Notes: a model not told the origin generated them from the letters alone. Counted from the first letter of the stretch, positions 28,101 to 39,956 are shown. The stretch is DNA of 64,000 bases from Liolophura sinensis (GCF_032854445.1 NC_088301.1:32286402-32350401); one strand, 5' to 3'. Numbers and translations: made by a program.

Positions 28101-31100
28101 TTCTTGTTTCGGTAAAGAGGTTTACCTGGGTGAAAAGGGTTTCTTGTTTCGGTGAAGAGGTTTACCTGGGTGAAAAGGGTTTCTTGTTTCGGTGAAGAGG
28201 TTTACCTGGGTGAAAAGGGTTTCTTGTTTCGGTGAAGAGGTTTACCTGGGTGAAAAGGTTCTTATCTGGAGGAAAACGTTCTTACTAAGTGAAAAGGTTT
28301 ACCTGGGTGAAAAGGTTCTCACCAGGTTGGAAATAGTTAACATTCGACGAGCTATAACAGGACTTATTCTCCTTTCTGAAGACATGGAATAAAGATGGCG
28401 GAAATGTCATCCAAAGCACACCTTACAGACACGTCTGGAACTCAGTATTTATCAGTTCAACTCTCGTTTTCTAGTTTACTCTACTTCCACGAACTGTGTT
28501 TCTACCCAAGTGAAAACAGTTAATACCTCACTTGAGTTTTTACCCAAGCGAGAACTGTATCCCCCCCCCCCCTCCGACCCCAAAATGAAAACATTTGTGA
28601 AAACTGTTTCCACTCAGGTAAAAAGAAATTATTTACCCAGGTGCTAAGCAAAGAAACTACCTTCTACATTGTTCGTGCAGGTTCCACGGTGTATGGTTAC
28701 GTCATAACTGTCACTGTGACCAATGCCGAGCCCCGGCGGGACAGAGGAAGAAAAACGTCTTGGATTATCCAGAGACGGCAACAATTTCAGACCTACATCT
28801 CCATGGTATCGTAATTTATTGATTGATTTATTTTATTGATTTATTTATTCATTTATTTGTTCATTCTTTTACTCAGTTATTATTTTTTATTCATTGATTC
28901 ATTCATCCATTCATTTATTTATGTAATGATAGCGGTCCAGATTGTTGGCGGAGCTGTACCGTGTCCAGAGTAAATCACCGCCATTCACAAAATACCTGAC
29001 AATCCTCCTAACTTAAAGCCACATACGATTCCACTGCCTCACTGATCAGATGCTGATTGCGTGTGGCGATAAGGTTGTAAACAGTTGAGTCACTGAGTGG
29101 TTGATTTACTAGGACAAACGTAAGAGAGGCCGCTTACACAAAGCGACTGTAGGCTAAGTTGATTGTAACTATCTCGGCAACACATGTTAAAAATATATGT
29201 TGCCATGGTAGTTACCGTCAACTTAGCCTACAATCGCTTTGTGCAATCGGCCCCAGGCCTTTACAGTTAAGGCTGTTAGCTCAGTATTTGTATAATACAC
29301 AATGTTATTCGCCAACAGCAGGAATTATTCCCCAGCATCAGCAAACATACATAGCCAATATGTACGGTATCTTCACGACTTTGTCCAACACTGACTCAGT
29401 GTAAATTTTAAAGCGCTGGAACTGAACGCTGGGTTTCCTCCCACAACAATGCTGGCCGTCTCGTGTAAGTGATATATTCTTGAGTAAGGCGTAAAACATC
29501 AATCAAATAAATAAATAAATACTAAATGTTTCTGACATGTATGTTTAAATGCTAAATGACATATTTCAAGTTCTATGGAACTTGCATAGATGCATAGAAA
29601 TTGTCAAACTGGAGGCCAAAAAGGCGAAAATGGCAACACGTGAAAGCCGACACGCAAAAAATACCCATGTTTAAAGATAGTAATAACTATATTCTACAAT
29701 GGAGTGGTTTACCTTAAACCAAAATGCATAGGACTATTTTCCCAACTTTGTACTTTTGGTGGGGGGGGGGGGGGGGGGGTGGTATTTAAATACCACCATA
29801 TAAAAGTAATAGCTATGCCTGAATCGAAAATATTTCTGCATAAAACAAGGACGTCATTCGTAATCCTAAATAACAATAAACGGCATCACATTCGAGCCTA
29901 TTTCTTGGAACATGTGTGAGACTAGCCATTGTATCAGTGGGCTATTATCGATTTGCCCGAACTTTTTATAAATGGAAACACGAAACAGCAGATTCAAGCT
30001 ATCTTAGCAATTGTTTTAGTTATATGACAAGGAGTGAATAGGTGCGTGTGGATATACCGTTTCTCCTTATGGTAGAGCGAGTCCATAACACCAAAGTGCT
30101 GCCGCAACTAAAATATCATGCCGAAGACACCAGGCATGACACCTCACCCAGTGACATTATACTGACACCGGGCCAACTAGTCCTGTTTCCTCGCTCTGAC
30201 CTCTCAGTGCCGAGCGCTAAACGAAGCAGCAACAAGTATCATTTTTAACGGAAGATTGGAACATGGCGTCCTTTATACACAAGACTAAAGTGAGAGTTTC
30301 ACTTTAATGCCACGTCAACACCAGATTAACTTTCTTTTCTCATTTGATCTAGATTAGTTGTTAAAGCGGGTTTTATGTCAACTATAAATTCTAGGTAGTT
30401 TGACCCTGGCTTTAAGTCTTCCATTTCCCCCCTATTGCAGACGACTATGTTGCGCTGTCTTGGTATGAAGAAAAGGGTCACGTGACTCGTGTGCCACTGC
30501 AGTTTCTACGTCAGCATTGCTACTCTAAGGAGGTATTGGAGAAGCGAGATATGGATTCCAGACCAAAAACCTATTCACAGGTGCTATATTAAAAATGCAA
30601 TTTCATTGAGCGTTTCAATTCAGGGCAAAATCTGTGTTCGGCTCATTTGTTTATGGATCTTTGGGTGCCTAAATTTTAACAAGCTGAATATCTGGATTCA
30701 GGCTGCAGTCAGGATTTTTTGTTGTTAGTACCCGTACAGTAAAAGTGACACAAACATAGCATCTTATTTGCTCTTATTTTCAGGAGGGTATCCCCCAGAT
30801 ATCCCTGAAGGATGTTCAGAATTCCCAAGAAGGTTTACTCAGGTAAAAGGTTCTATCATTATTTATTTATTAATTAAATTTATTAGATTGCTGTAGTCAA
30901 TAATGTTCAAACACCATGTATCCGCCTGGTTTAAAGTCTTTAAGCTCAATTAGTTTGCAGTCGTAGCCCTTTAGCCGATTTTAGTCAGTGTATACCTTGT
31001 GAAATCCTCGACACCCAAACACTGTATGATTCATCAATCAAATATTTAAAGGCATTTGCAATAATTCTTTTCAAGAAAGGGAAATTTTAAAAATAGGTCA

Positions 31101-34100
31101 AGAAGTCCGTCATTGATCCATGACATTACGCCATGTTTTAGATGGCTGGAGTACATCAGCGACTACGGAATGTGCCTCGTTAAAGACATCCCCACCAAGC
31201 CTGAACAAATTGCTAAGGTATTCTCTGAAAATAATCGTATAACGACTTAATTCTGGACTTTCTGTGTGTGTACATATTGGTTTGAATTGTGGGACATACC
31301 ACGGAGGTCAGTTTTAGTACCCGGAGTACCACCGGCTTTTGGCGAGAAACTGACAAACTTTTTAATATATGTCATACAGAGGCAGGATTCACTAAACTCT
31401 CATAACGTAATGCTCACTAAAAGTTGTGCGCAACCGGGAGATCGCCTTCGCCGAGCTTTTACGGCACCTAGAACCGTAAAAGTGAGGGCATACCGCTGAT
31501 TCCCTGTCCGGAGCTGGGATTGAGGCAACACTTCTTGTTAAATTGGTGTTTAAAGCCGTACTGAAGAATATTTTCACTTATACCAGGATTATGGTGGGAG
31601 CTATGGGTGAATGAATCCACGGAGTAAAACACCGCACTTCGCTAAGTACCTAACACCTTCTAACTCAAAGCTGCAGTCAAAGTAACGGAAACTGGATTCG
31701 ACCTCATTGGTCAAGGAGCTGCGAGTAGGAGCGAACTATACTCCTTGCAACGCATGTGTCGCTCTCTGCAAAATAGCAAATTTTGTACAGAAATCTTGAA
31801 CAACGCCGAGGTCACTGAGGTCACGGTGATGAGGCAGAAGTGATGTCAGAAAACACAAGCAATCCGTCTCAATCGTTGCCTCTAATAATATTTTATACAT
31901 ATGCATTCTCTTTATCTAAATTATGTACAGTATGATTCTAACAAGAAACTAGAGCAATTTTATTGAAGGACTTTGATTACATAGTTCCGCGGGAGGACAC
32001 AAGTGATGACGCAAAGCCTACACAAGTTTAAGTGCGTCTTACAGGTTCCAAAGGTCAAGCTTGTCTATTGGTGGCAGTGATGTAATGCGAAAGCAACGCA
32101 TGCGCTGTAAGGAGTATGGGAGCGAACCGCTTCCCAAACTCTTCTTTGCATTTATTTGTATATTTAATTGATTGATGTTTTAGGCCGTTCTGAAGAATAT
32201 TTCACTTATACGACGGCGGCAAACATTATGTTGGGAGGAAATTGGCACACATGCAGAGTCAGGGAGAACCTACGACCGTCCGCAGGTTGCTGTCAAGCTC
32301 TTCTTTGTGAAAAGGTGGTTTTTCAATGAAATGACATCGTGGCATTCACCTTGTGACTAAAAACAGCGCCGGAGACAATCTAGCCGTGTAAATCGACATT
32401 GCCTACGTACATACCAGCCTTCAACCAAACTGGACATTTCAGGTAAACAATCGCAAAGCTAATTTGAATAACGCTCAATACACAACACCAAGGAACTAAG
32501 ATTCTATATAAAAAATGAAATTAAGACGAGCTCATGTGAGTCCCCAGCTCCCGTAAAATATTCCGTTGTTTCACAGGTAGCAGAAATGATTGCCCCAGTG
32601 CAGAGTACAAGCTACGGGAGGGTAAGTGACCACTGTGTAGTGTCTGGGGGTGGAGTGAGCAGTTTACATTCATAGCTAATGATCACATAAAAAAAATCAC
32701 AACACGGCTGATTCTTTACATGTGAGATAAAATAATCCTTGTGCTAAACACCAATCGAAGAAGCCATTTGAATGCAATAGTTTGAACTGGTTCATATGAT
32801 TTATTCATTGATGGGTGTATCACGGTTTATAGTCATTATGCGACGTGAGTCATTTTTTGATCGTACATTTGTAGTATGACATTTTGTTCATCATTATTAC
32901 CGTACCATTGTCCTATATGTGCGATTATCGTACATGTAAGACGTCTTAGTGAAACTGGGCCCAGGTTTGTGGTTAGCACGTCAAGCACGCTACAGTGACA
33001 ACGGTAATCTCGTGGCTCCTTGTTACAGACGTTCCAGGTTGTGAACGAACCAGACCCTATCAACATAGCTTACAGTGTGTCCAGACTAAATCTTCACATG
33101 GACCTGCTAAACTACGAATCACCCCCGGGACTCCAGCTTCTACATTGCCTCAGGTAAGTAGGCCACTCTCCTGCTAAGAATGAATGAATGAATGCTTGGG
33201 ATTTAACGTCGAACTTAACAATTTTTAAGTCATATGACGACGAGGAGTTATTAGTTGTGTGTAAAAATACCGTGTCTTCCTGTGGCAGGGCGAGTCCATG
33301 TCTCCAATGTGCTGCCGCCACTGAAATATAATGCCGAAGACACCATGCATGACACCCCACACAGTCACATTATACTGACACCGGGCCAACTAGTCTAGTT
33401 TCCTTGCTTTAACCTCTCAGTGCTGAGCGCCAAGCGGGGTAGCAACAAGTACCATTTTTAAAGTCTTTGGTATGACCTGACCCGATTTTGACCCCTGGTC
33501 TCCTGACTTCGTTCCTGCTAAGACGGTGTCCAGTTATACAGAGTCTGAATTGGGCGTATGTTTTCTTCTGATCCATTGTTAAAGGCTGTCTCACTGAAAA
33601 AGGTAGGGTAAGTGCGGTTGACACTTCACTTAGTGACTTAGAAACTTTTTATCCCAAACGTTGAAGAGAAAGAAATGGACGCTACGTGATCAGTACTCTC
33701 TGATAAATGGTGTTTGACCTGCATCAGTCTGATATCGGTGTCATTTGAACATCCTTAAACGGTTCTTTAAATGTGGAAAACGATATCGTTGTGGTACAGA
33801 TGTGGTTTAATGTACAATTAGTTCGGTATATTATACTGTCAAAAGCAGCATAAATAGCGTTGCTCGTAATAAATATAGGTAAGGTGACTGATAGCTGCAG
33901 ACTATATTACACGACCTAAATAATAGGCCCCCTAACTATCTGATAGCGTCCCGCGGAGGGGTTCTGAAGACGCGGAGGGCGATTTCACGTCATCTGTGGT
34001 CGCGCAGGTCGAAAGCCTTCGGCTTGGGCACGAAAGTTGCGGTTTTATTAAAACCGGGCTCTCCTGTATGGTCGCGAAAGTCACGATCAAAAATGGACAC

Positions 34101-37100
34101 TAACATTCACCACGTATTGGCATCCATGTCTATAAAAGTCACATTATTACATTTCTTGGATCTAGATCTTCATAGAGTAACATTGTAGTAATGTATAGCT
34201 CATAGTCAATGAACCGAGCACTAGTCCAGACTAGCGTCTTATCCCCGGCCTGAAGCTATGAGAATTAGATCATATGTCTGCTGCCGTTATCATAAGTATA
34301 TGGTTGATGATTCCAGTTTTGACTCCTGTGTGACGGGAGGCGGGAGTCATCTGCTGGATGTCTTCCACGTTGCGGAGAGGTTCCGGGAGAGTCACCCACA
34401 GGAGTTCCGGGATCTGGCCAGGATCCCAGCTACCTTCCAGAGGATCCACTTTGAAAGGTATATAGACCTACATGCACCCGACTTTATGAAACTTTCCAAG
34501 TTAACTAAGTTCAGTAAATGTTTTTCCCCATGGAGTGACTTTCCAAAAAAAATGAGCCAATTAAATTCTACTTAAGCACGGTTTTCTGTTGCTTAACCCA
34601 GACATGACACCCCACCCAGTCACATTATACTGACACCAGGCATGACACCGGTCCAGTCACATTATACTGACACCAGGCATGACACCCCACCCAGTCACAT
34701 TATACTGACACCAGACATAACGCCCCGTCCAGTCACATTATACTGACACCAGGCATGACACCCCACCCAGTCACATTATACTGACACCAGGCATAACACC
34801 CAACCCAGTCACATTATACTGACACCAGGCCAACCATTCCTGTTACTCTCAATCCTATTCCTTACTCTAATATCTCAGTGCTGAGCGTCCAGCGAGGAAG
34901 CAACAAGTACCAAGTCTTGTGACCCGAACCGAGGTGGACCAGTTGATTAGAAAATGTGATTCGTTTAAAAACATTTAAAATACCATAAAAGATTCTCACT
35001 GGCTAAACCAAAAACATCATCGACTAAAATAAAAAAAAACACTTCTGTATACATCGTTCTTTGAGAAAATCACAGCCATAGTATTACCAAATATAGGCCT
35101 ATGTATTGCCTGTGTCCAAGAAAGCAGAAACTCTCGATGCTGCTCTGATTTTAATCTCCATTCTGTGGTCATTTACATTCTTCATAACTGTCTTCGTCTT
35201 TCTTTTGTTCTATGCAGAGAAAATCCCGTGTACATGACCTTTCAGAGGCCACATATATTACTGAATCACAGAGACGAGGTAAATACTGAAGCCCACTCAA
35301 ATTCTCAAATATGAGAAGTATAACTGTGCGAAATTGTGTCAAAATGAATGTGTTGTAAGCTACGTTATTGTTAACACATTCAGTGACAGCAACACTCCTG
35401 AACAATTACAGTATATAATTTCGGTGTGGCCTATATACTCCTATTACTAAGTTTTTGTTTCAACTTTTCTGGCTGCGGAATATATTGTGTTTAGTGCAGT
35501 ATTTAGTTCTTACAATTGAATTTCATTAAACGTGGAACGACTCAAATAAATGTTTCCGGGTTTATTTATTATTTATATTTATTATTATTATTTTTATTTA
35601 TTTGTTTATTTATTTTTTGAAAACTTGTATGCAGATTGCGGCTGTATTCTGGACACAGCAAAACGAAGGTCCCTTGGCCGTTGCGGAGGTAAGCAACTCA
35701 TTAAAAGCGACAGGGTCGTCGGTCATTGGCTGACAGCAAAGACAGGTTTGATCTTGAGGTAAAGCCGAATTGACACACTACACTTAAAAGTACATGTCCG
35801 GCGCTGGCTTAGTCATTCAAGATGGTACATTGTTTTGTGGCGACAGGCCCTTACCAATGAGTTCCAGCTCTCACTGCATGGTTCAGCTGAGGATTTAGGT
35901 CATGAGGTTTTTTTTAGGACAAGGCCGAATGTGGTGATTACACTGGGTATATTCCGATTCCCAGATGAAATAAACCAACAGAAAAAGCTTATACAATTTT
36001 CTAAATGTTCTGAAGTCCAAGATATTTTGTCTAAACTAAAAGCAAAATCCTGTGTTATTCTCAGGAGGACGTGGAAGCTTACTACCGTGCCTATCGCCTG
36101 TTTGCCGCGCAGATAAGATTCTCTGACATGCTGGTTTGTATACCATGATTTTTAGCTTGAAAATCGTATTGTAAATGTAAAAACCTTACATATAGTGTAT
36201 ATTACACAATAAATATGGGAAAGGGGCTGGTGAAAGACGCTTTCCTTTAACTCAGTAGAACACAGGAGGTGCGGGTTCAAATCTTGCATTGGACAGAGAA
36301 TGTTGAATTTAGACGCTCACCGTTCTTGGGGAATGGGATGGACGAGTGGGACTTGGTGACAATACGTCGCCAGCTACGCAACTGTGGCCGTTTGTGTAAT
36401 CTAGCGTTAGATGGAGATCAGTGTCTGATCCCACAAAAGCTATTCCTGACTTAAGTCAAAATTTGAAGTATGATCTCAAAGCTTATTTTGGGGTTTTAGA
36501 AATTAAAATTTTGTATCCCTCATCAGTATTAACTTAAGAAAATATGCCCAAATTTCAACTTCCATTACCAAAAACTAAGCATCGTACAGAGTTTTAAATT
36601 TTAAATTAAGTCAGAATGGGCTTTGTGGATCCCCAGTTAGCTAACACCAAGATGGTGCGCATATTTGAACGTCATATGTCGGAAAGTTTGTCGGGTTTCC
36701 AATAACACTGGCCGCGTGTAGGTGAAGAAATCTTGAGTATGATGTTGAACAACTATCAAATAAATAAATATACGATAGCACCATGGGAATGATGAAAAAA
36801 AAGATTAAAGAATAACAAAACTTTTCTGGTCCAAGATATACACTCAATTGCACCATTCCATTTTAATGCATTAAAGAATTTTATTTATGTGATTGTGATT
36901 ATAACGAAAGTATAAAAGACTACAGCATAGAGAGTAAAACCTGAACAGCGGCAACAGTGGGACAGTTGGCTCATTGTCACACCTAACCAGTAAAATAAGG
37001 CCTCTTGTCAGTTTACCTCAGTCAGGGTTTTATTCTAACCGTTCATGTAAATACTTAAATCGTAGCAAATAACACGTCCCTAACACCATGGCAGAATTTA

Positions 37101-39864
37101 TATGGTGACAAAAATATGCATTGCTGTAATTGCAATATATCTGGCATACAATTACTCAAGACTTCTTCACTTAGAAGAAGGCAGTCAGTTTTAGAGGAGG
37201 CCGGGGTGGATATAGGAGTACTTTGGTTCAACCACCGACCAAATTTCCCATTTGACCTACAGGTATTGCACATCATATTGGTGGATAAGTGGGTAAACCC
37301 ATTCAAGTATAATGAAGTAATATTACGCAAACAGCCACGCGCGGCATCCACGGCTTATTGTCACCACATCCTGACAATCAGAGAGACTGAATCTATAAAT
37401 TTCTTTTCCAATTAACCACCTCAAGCATGTGTTCGATTGAATGTAATGAATGGAGATCAATAACAAGTGTGAGCAATCAAAAGGAGAATCTAAAATACCG
37501 CACAAAATGACAAAGTGTCAGAATGTTGAACGTAACAATTAACTTATATGTTTACCGTGCTTACCTGAATTTTAATATGTCAACTTGTAGCCAAGAAATC
37601 AGCTGAGAACTTTTAAAACCGGATAAGGTCTAGTTCACAAGGATTGCCAGCAGTATCAGTAAATATAACGTATTTTTGGACCGGATTGTCGGCCTATTCA
37701 GTCGGTTATTGTAGTTTGTATTTAATTAATCGCATTAGCAAATAACGAAGTCACAAAAAGACTGGACGGGCTAAAGTTTGGGTTAATTTCTTTGTTGTAT
37801 GGTTTATTACCAGAAATGTGTCAAGTTGGAACCAGGAGACGCCATTGTGTTTAACAATCGGCGCGTTCTTCACGGTCGTGAAGAGTTCACCTTGAATGGG
37901 GGACGGCGGCACTTAGAGGTAATTTTAATTAGATCTTGTAGCAGGCCGGATGTTAATTATGATACAGCTGCTGACAGTAGGCTTAACCATATTAAAGGCT
38001 TCCCTTTGGAAGGAAGATGAGTTTAGGAAAAATGAGCGTCCGTCCATATAGAACCTATACTGTGTTAACTGTGTTAATCAACGCAGCAAGGAAATTTTCA
38101 TGAAACTTGCAGATTTTGTGGGACATTTTCCAGATACGAAAGCCTGTAGTATCTTAAGTTTGTTTTTCAAACCATTTTCCCCTCATATGTTCATGCTGAT
38201 GCTGGACTTAAACCATGCAAATGTTTAACTCTTTGACATGTTTTATAACTCTTATATGGGGTGTGTTGCTGTGAAGCTTCTATTACTTCATGGTGAGCAA
38301 GGAAAGCTGTTAAAATTCACCTTAAAATTCACTGGTTTTGCGGAGGACACTTTCAAGATGTTCACAGTATCAATTTTGGGGAAGTATATAAATCTTTTTC
38401 GTCTTCTTTAAAACAATGGTCAGTTGCAGTGAAAGCTGGACCTTGTTATGGCATATGCCTAGGGCAACAGTAACCATAAGAGTTTTATTACAGCAGGCTT
38501 AAATAAAAAGAAAAACGTTGTTATCGTGAATGTGTCCAGAACCCTGAAAAATAACATTGCAACTTTCGAAATACTGAACACATTTTTTCTGACGGGCAAA
38601 TTCCAAAGTGTGTCTTCTCGCGTGAGATTATTGGGTTCTATAAATATAAGCGTCAAGCCGGGCATTTATTTACATATGGTCATATAAAGTCGATAAAAAC
38701 CCATTTCCAACAAAAACTCCGTAAAACACCAGTTTCCAAAGGAATATGTATGAAATAATGTGTAAATAAAGTTGGTAACATGCAAAAGAGAAGCAGTCAA
38801 CAGTTTTAATTCAGTGATTTGAACTGAATGTCAGGCCTAGGATTTCACCAGTCGATCTGATCAAGACATCCAATTTTAAATTTCAAACCCGTAGTCAGTG
38901 ATTAATTTTCAGGTCGGAAAATATATATGTATCTCAGTCACCCTTTGGTTTCAACTATTCATAAAATGCTTTTAGAGTCCCTAGCCTTAAAAGGTTATGG
39001 CCTTCAGTTAAATTTGGCATACATCCCGCATATATGGTAGTACTCCATAGGCATACCGTAAACTCATCACAGGACTTCACAGACCTACCATAAACCTATT
39101 AGAGTACTCCATATAGGCATATACCATAAACTCCCCCCAGGACTTGTTAGTCCTACTATAAAACCATTAAAGTTCTCAATAGGCATACCGTAAACTCATA
39201 ACAGCACTTCATAGGCCTATCACAAACCCATTAAAGTACTCCATAGGCATACCGTAAAATCTTTACAAAACTTAATAGGCCTATCATAAACCCATTAAGG
39301 TACTCCATATGCATACGCTTAAGCGTTTGCAGTTCTTTATAGGCCTACTATAAACCTATTAGAGTACTCCATATAGGCATGTACCGTAAACTCCTCCCAG
39401 GACTTGTTAGTCCTACTATAAACCCATTAAAGTTCTCCATAAGCATACCGTAAAATCTTTACAGTACTTCATAGGCCTACCGCAAACCCATTAATGATGA
39501 AGAACCACAAAGAATGAGGAATGAATGAGTGATTACGACACTCAATCGTATCATTCAAACTTCAGTACTTTGAGGTCAGAAATTGTTAGATCGTTAGAGT
39601 GTTATGTATCTGGACCTCGAATCACTCCTGCATGTATAGTAGGCACTTGAATATTTTTTTCATTTGAATTACAGGCTTGTAAACCATTCATTCTTCGTCG
39701 TTATCAATACTAATACATGTATATAAAGTGATATCATTTCTTTTCCCCAGGGCTGCTACGTTAACATTGACGAGTTCAAGAGTCACTATCGGTGCTTGTC
39801 CCACGCGTTGGGTAGGCCTGTAGGGGAACCAGCCCGGAGGGTCGGCAACCAGTGCTGGTTCTGA
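25005..39864 (+). CDS. BBOX1-like: Gamma-butyrobetaine dioxygenase-like protein, copy 2 (15 exons, intact)
   Basis: A tandem paralogue of the gene at 2893-22023. Exons: 25005-25110, 25471-25538, 26487-26572, 28681-28805, 30441-30580, 30784-30842, 31142-31217, 32577-32621, 33029-33153, 34317-34457, 35218-35278, 35635-35688, 36065-36133, 37814-37918 and 39751-39864. Together they make 1374 bases and 457 residues with every junction in phase. Domains: basic leader (1-35), variable Ser/Thr-rich linker (36-58), N-terminal zinc domain with C97, C99 and C102 (WLRHNCHCDQC), and a catalytic double-stranded beta helix with H258, D260 (LHMD) and H405 (LHGR), and Arg near 417 (RRHLE). The predicted role is hydroxylation of gamma-butyrobetaine or trimethyllysine in carnitine synthesis. 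The leader suggests mitochondria, like TMLHE, while the Cys cluster looks more like BBOX1, so orthology is open. All key residues are present. Confidence 0.92.
25471..25538 (+). CDS. BBOX1-like: Exon 2 of dioxygenase copy 2
   Basis: This 68-base exon encodes a Ser/Thr-rich linker (TSYNTPLTLTQAVSLSSLTQ). It is supported by gttatagcag/gtaagt borders and by the phase match with copy 1 exon 2. It has no domain. Confidence 0.65.
26487..26572 (+). CDS. BBOX1-like: Exon 3 of dioxygenase copy 2
   Basis: It encodes LEAETGASIGVSKDGGILNV then KWQEGPDA, joining to RFHGVWLRHNC. The acceptor is ttgttgtag. It is the start of the N-terminal zinc domain. Confidence 0.87.
28010..28260 (+). repeat. 40-bp tandem repeat in intron 3 of copy 2
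   Basis: About six nearly identical units of 'gggtttcttgtttcggtgaa' plus 'gaggtttacctgggtgaaaa' are followed by decayed units to about 28330. The low divergence suggests recent expansion. Confidence 0.92.
28681..28805 (+). CDS. BBOX1-like: Exon 4 of dioxygenase copy 2 (zinc-binding Cys cluster)
   Basis: This 125-base exon, one codon shorter than in copy 1, encodes FHGVWLRHNCHCDQCRAPAG and ..YPETATISDLHLHG. Confidence 0.94.
29125..29256. mobile_element. About 130-bp hairpin MITE
   Basis: The left arm 'gaggccgcttacacaaagcg' continues 'actgtaggctaagttga'. It is the near reverse complement of the right arm ending 'acaatcgctttgtgcaatcg' then 'gcccc'. The arms are about 57 bp with a very short loop. 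It lies in intron 4 of copy 2. Confidence 0.8.
29428..29520 (+). mobile_element. SINE family A, 3' fragment
   Basis: It matches the SINE 3' third: 'gggtttcctcccacaacaat', 'gctggccgtc', 'ggcgtaaaacatcaatcaaa' and an (ATAA)n tail. Confidence 0.75.
29761..29779 (+). repeat. Poly-G tract of 19
   Basis: An uninterrupted run of 19 G within intron 4 of copy 2. It is potentially G-quadruplex forming and likely length-variable. Confidence 0.9.
30020..30245 (-). mobile_element. SINE family B
   Basis: A minus-strand family B body with 'gacaccaggcatgacacctc' and 'cattatactgacaccgggcc' visible on the plus strand. The tRNA-like head is lost at the 30245 side. Confidence 0.72.
30441..30580 (+). CDS. BBOX1-like: Exon 5 of dioxygenase copy 2
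   Basis: This 140-base exon encodes DDYVALSWYEEKGHVTRVPL then QFLRQHC. The His of EEKGH aligns with the fourth zinc ligand of BBOX1. Confidence 0.93.
30784..30842 (+). CDS. BBOX1-like: Exon 6 of dioxygenase copy 2
   Basis: This 59-base exon encodes EGIPQISLKDVQNSQEGLL. It has the same length and phase as copy 1. Confidence 0.92.
31142..31217 (+). CDS. BBOX1-like: Exon 7 of dioxygenase copy 2
   Basis: This 76-base exon encodes WLEYISDYGMCLVKDIPTKP then EQIAK, the first strand of the catalytic domain. Confidence 0.93.
32160..32312 (-). mobile_element. SINE family A, diverged
   Basis: A minus-strand copy with 'attgatgttttaggccgttc', 'tgaagaatatttcacttata' and 'cgacggcggcaaacattatg' visible on the plus strand. 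The head is missing. It lies in intron 7 of copy 2. Confidence 0.72.
32577..32621 (+). CDS. BBOX1-like: Exon 8 of dioxygenase copy 2
   Basis: This 45-base exon encodes VAEMIAPVQSTSYGR, parallel to LAEKIAPIQHTIYGK in copy 1. Confidence 0.93.
33029..33153 (+). CDS. BBOX1-like: Exon 9 of dioxygenase copy 2 (iron ligands HxD)
   Basis: It encodes DPINIAYSVSRLNLHMDLLN then YESPPGLQLLHC. H258 and D260 are the first two iron ligands. PPGLQLLHC is almost identical to BBOX1 PPGVQLLHC. Confidence 0.96.
33185..33510 (-). mobile_element. SINE family B, long copy
   Basis: It runs from 'atgcttgggatttaacgtcg' through 'gtcatatgacgacgaggagt' and 'gacaccgggccaactagtct' to the tRNA-like head read on the minus strand ('cgaagtcaggagaccagggg'). 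It begins about 32 bases after exon 9. Confidence 0.8.
34317..34457 (+). CDS. BBOX1-like: Exon 10 of dioxygenase copy 2
   Basis: This 141-base exon encodes FDSCVTGGGSHLLDVFHVAE and PQEFRDLARIPATFQRIHFE. Confidence 0.95.
34599..34945 (-). repeat. SINE family B with internal 38-bp amplification
   Basis: A segment of the SINE body ('caggcatgacaccccaccca' plus 'gtcacattatactgacac') is repeated about six times in tandem before the element continues normally with 'caggccaaccattcctg' and 'agcgaggaagcaacaagtac'. It is in intron 10 of copy 2. Other family B copies here have the segment once. Confidence 0.88.
35218..35278 (+). CDS. BBOX1-like: Exon 11 of dioxygenase copy 2
   Basis: This 61-base exon encodes ENPVYMTFQRPHILLNHRDE. 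Confidence 0.95.
35635..35688 (+). CDS. BBOX1-like: Exon 12 of dioxygenase copy 2
   Basis: This 54-base exon encodes IAAVFWTQQNEGPLAVAE. Confidence 0.93.
36065..36133 (+). CDS. BBOX1-like: Exon 13 of dioxygenase copy 2
   Basis: This 69-base exon encodes EDVEAYYRAYRLFAAQIRFS then DML. The donor is gtttgt, weaker than at the other exons. Confidence 0.92.
37814..37918 (+). CDS. BBOX1-like: Exon 14 of dioxygenase copy 2 (third iron ligand)
   Basis: This 105-base exon encodes KCVKLEPGDAIVFNNRRVLH then GREEFTLNGGRRHLE. It has the conserved PGD turn, His405 and Arg near 417. It is the intact reference for the 104-base exon of copy 1. Confidence 0.96.
39035..39495 (+). repeat. Tandem repeat of about 64 bp in intron 14 of copy 2
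   Basis: About seven diverged units contain 'ataggcataccgtaaactc', 'cacttcataggcctaccata' and 'aacccattaaagtactccat'. Two unit types seem to alternate, one with 'ctcccaggacttgttagtcc'. Confidence 0.8.
39751..39864 (+). CDS. BBOX1-like: Exon 15 of dioxygenase copy 2 (C-terminus and stop)
   Basis: It encodes GCYVNIDEFKSHYRCLSHAL and ends RRVGNQCWF before TGA at 39862-39864. Confidence 0.96.
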   Translation, partial: GCYVNIDEFKSHYRCLSHALGRPVGEPARRVGNQCWF

Positions 39865-39925
39865 AATGGCCCATCACGTAACAAACACTAGTAAGACCCT
39901 GCTACTGGCGCTGCAAACAAATTTT

Positions 39926-39956
39926 TTGAATTGAATTGAATTGAATTGAATTGAAT
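39926..39956. repeat. (TTGAA)n microsatellite, LINE 3' tail
   Basis: Six units of ttgaa on the plus strand mark the 3' end of the minus-strand LINE, 62 bases after the stop codon of dioxygenase copy 2. Confidence 0.85.
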
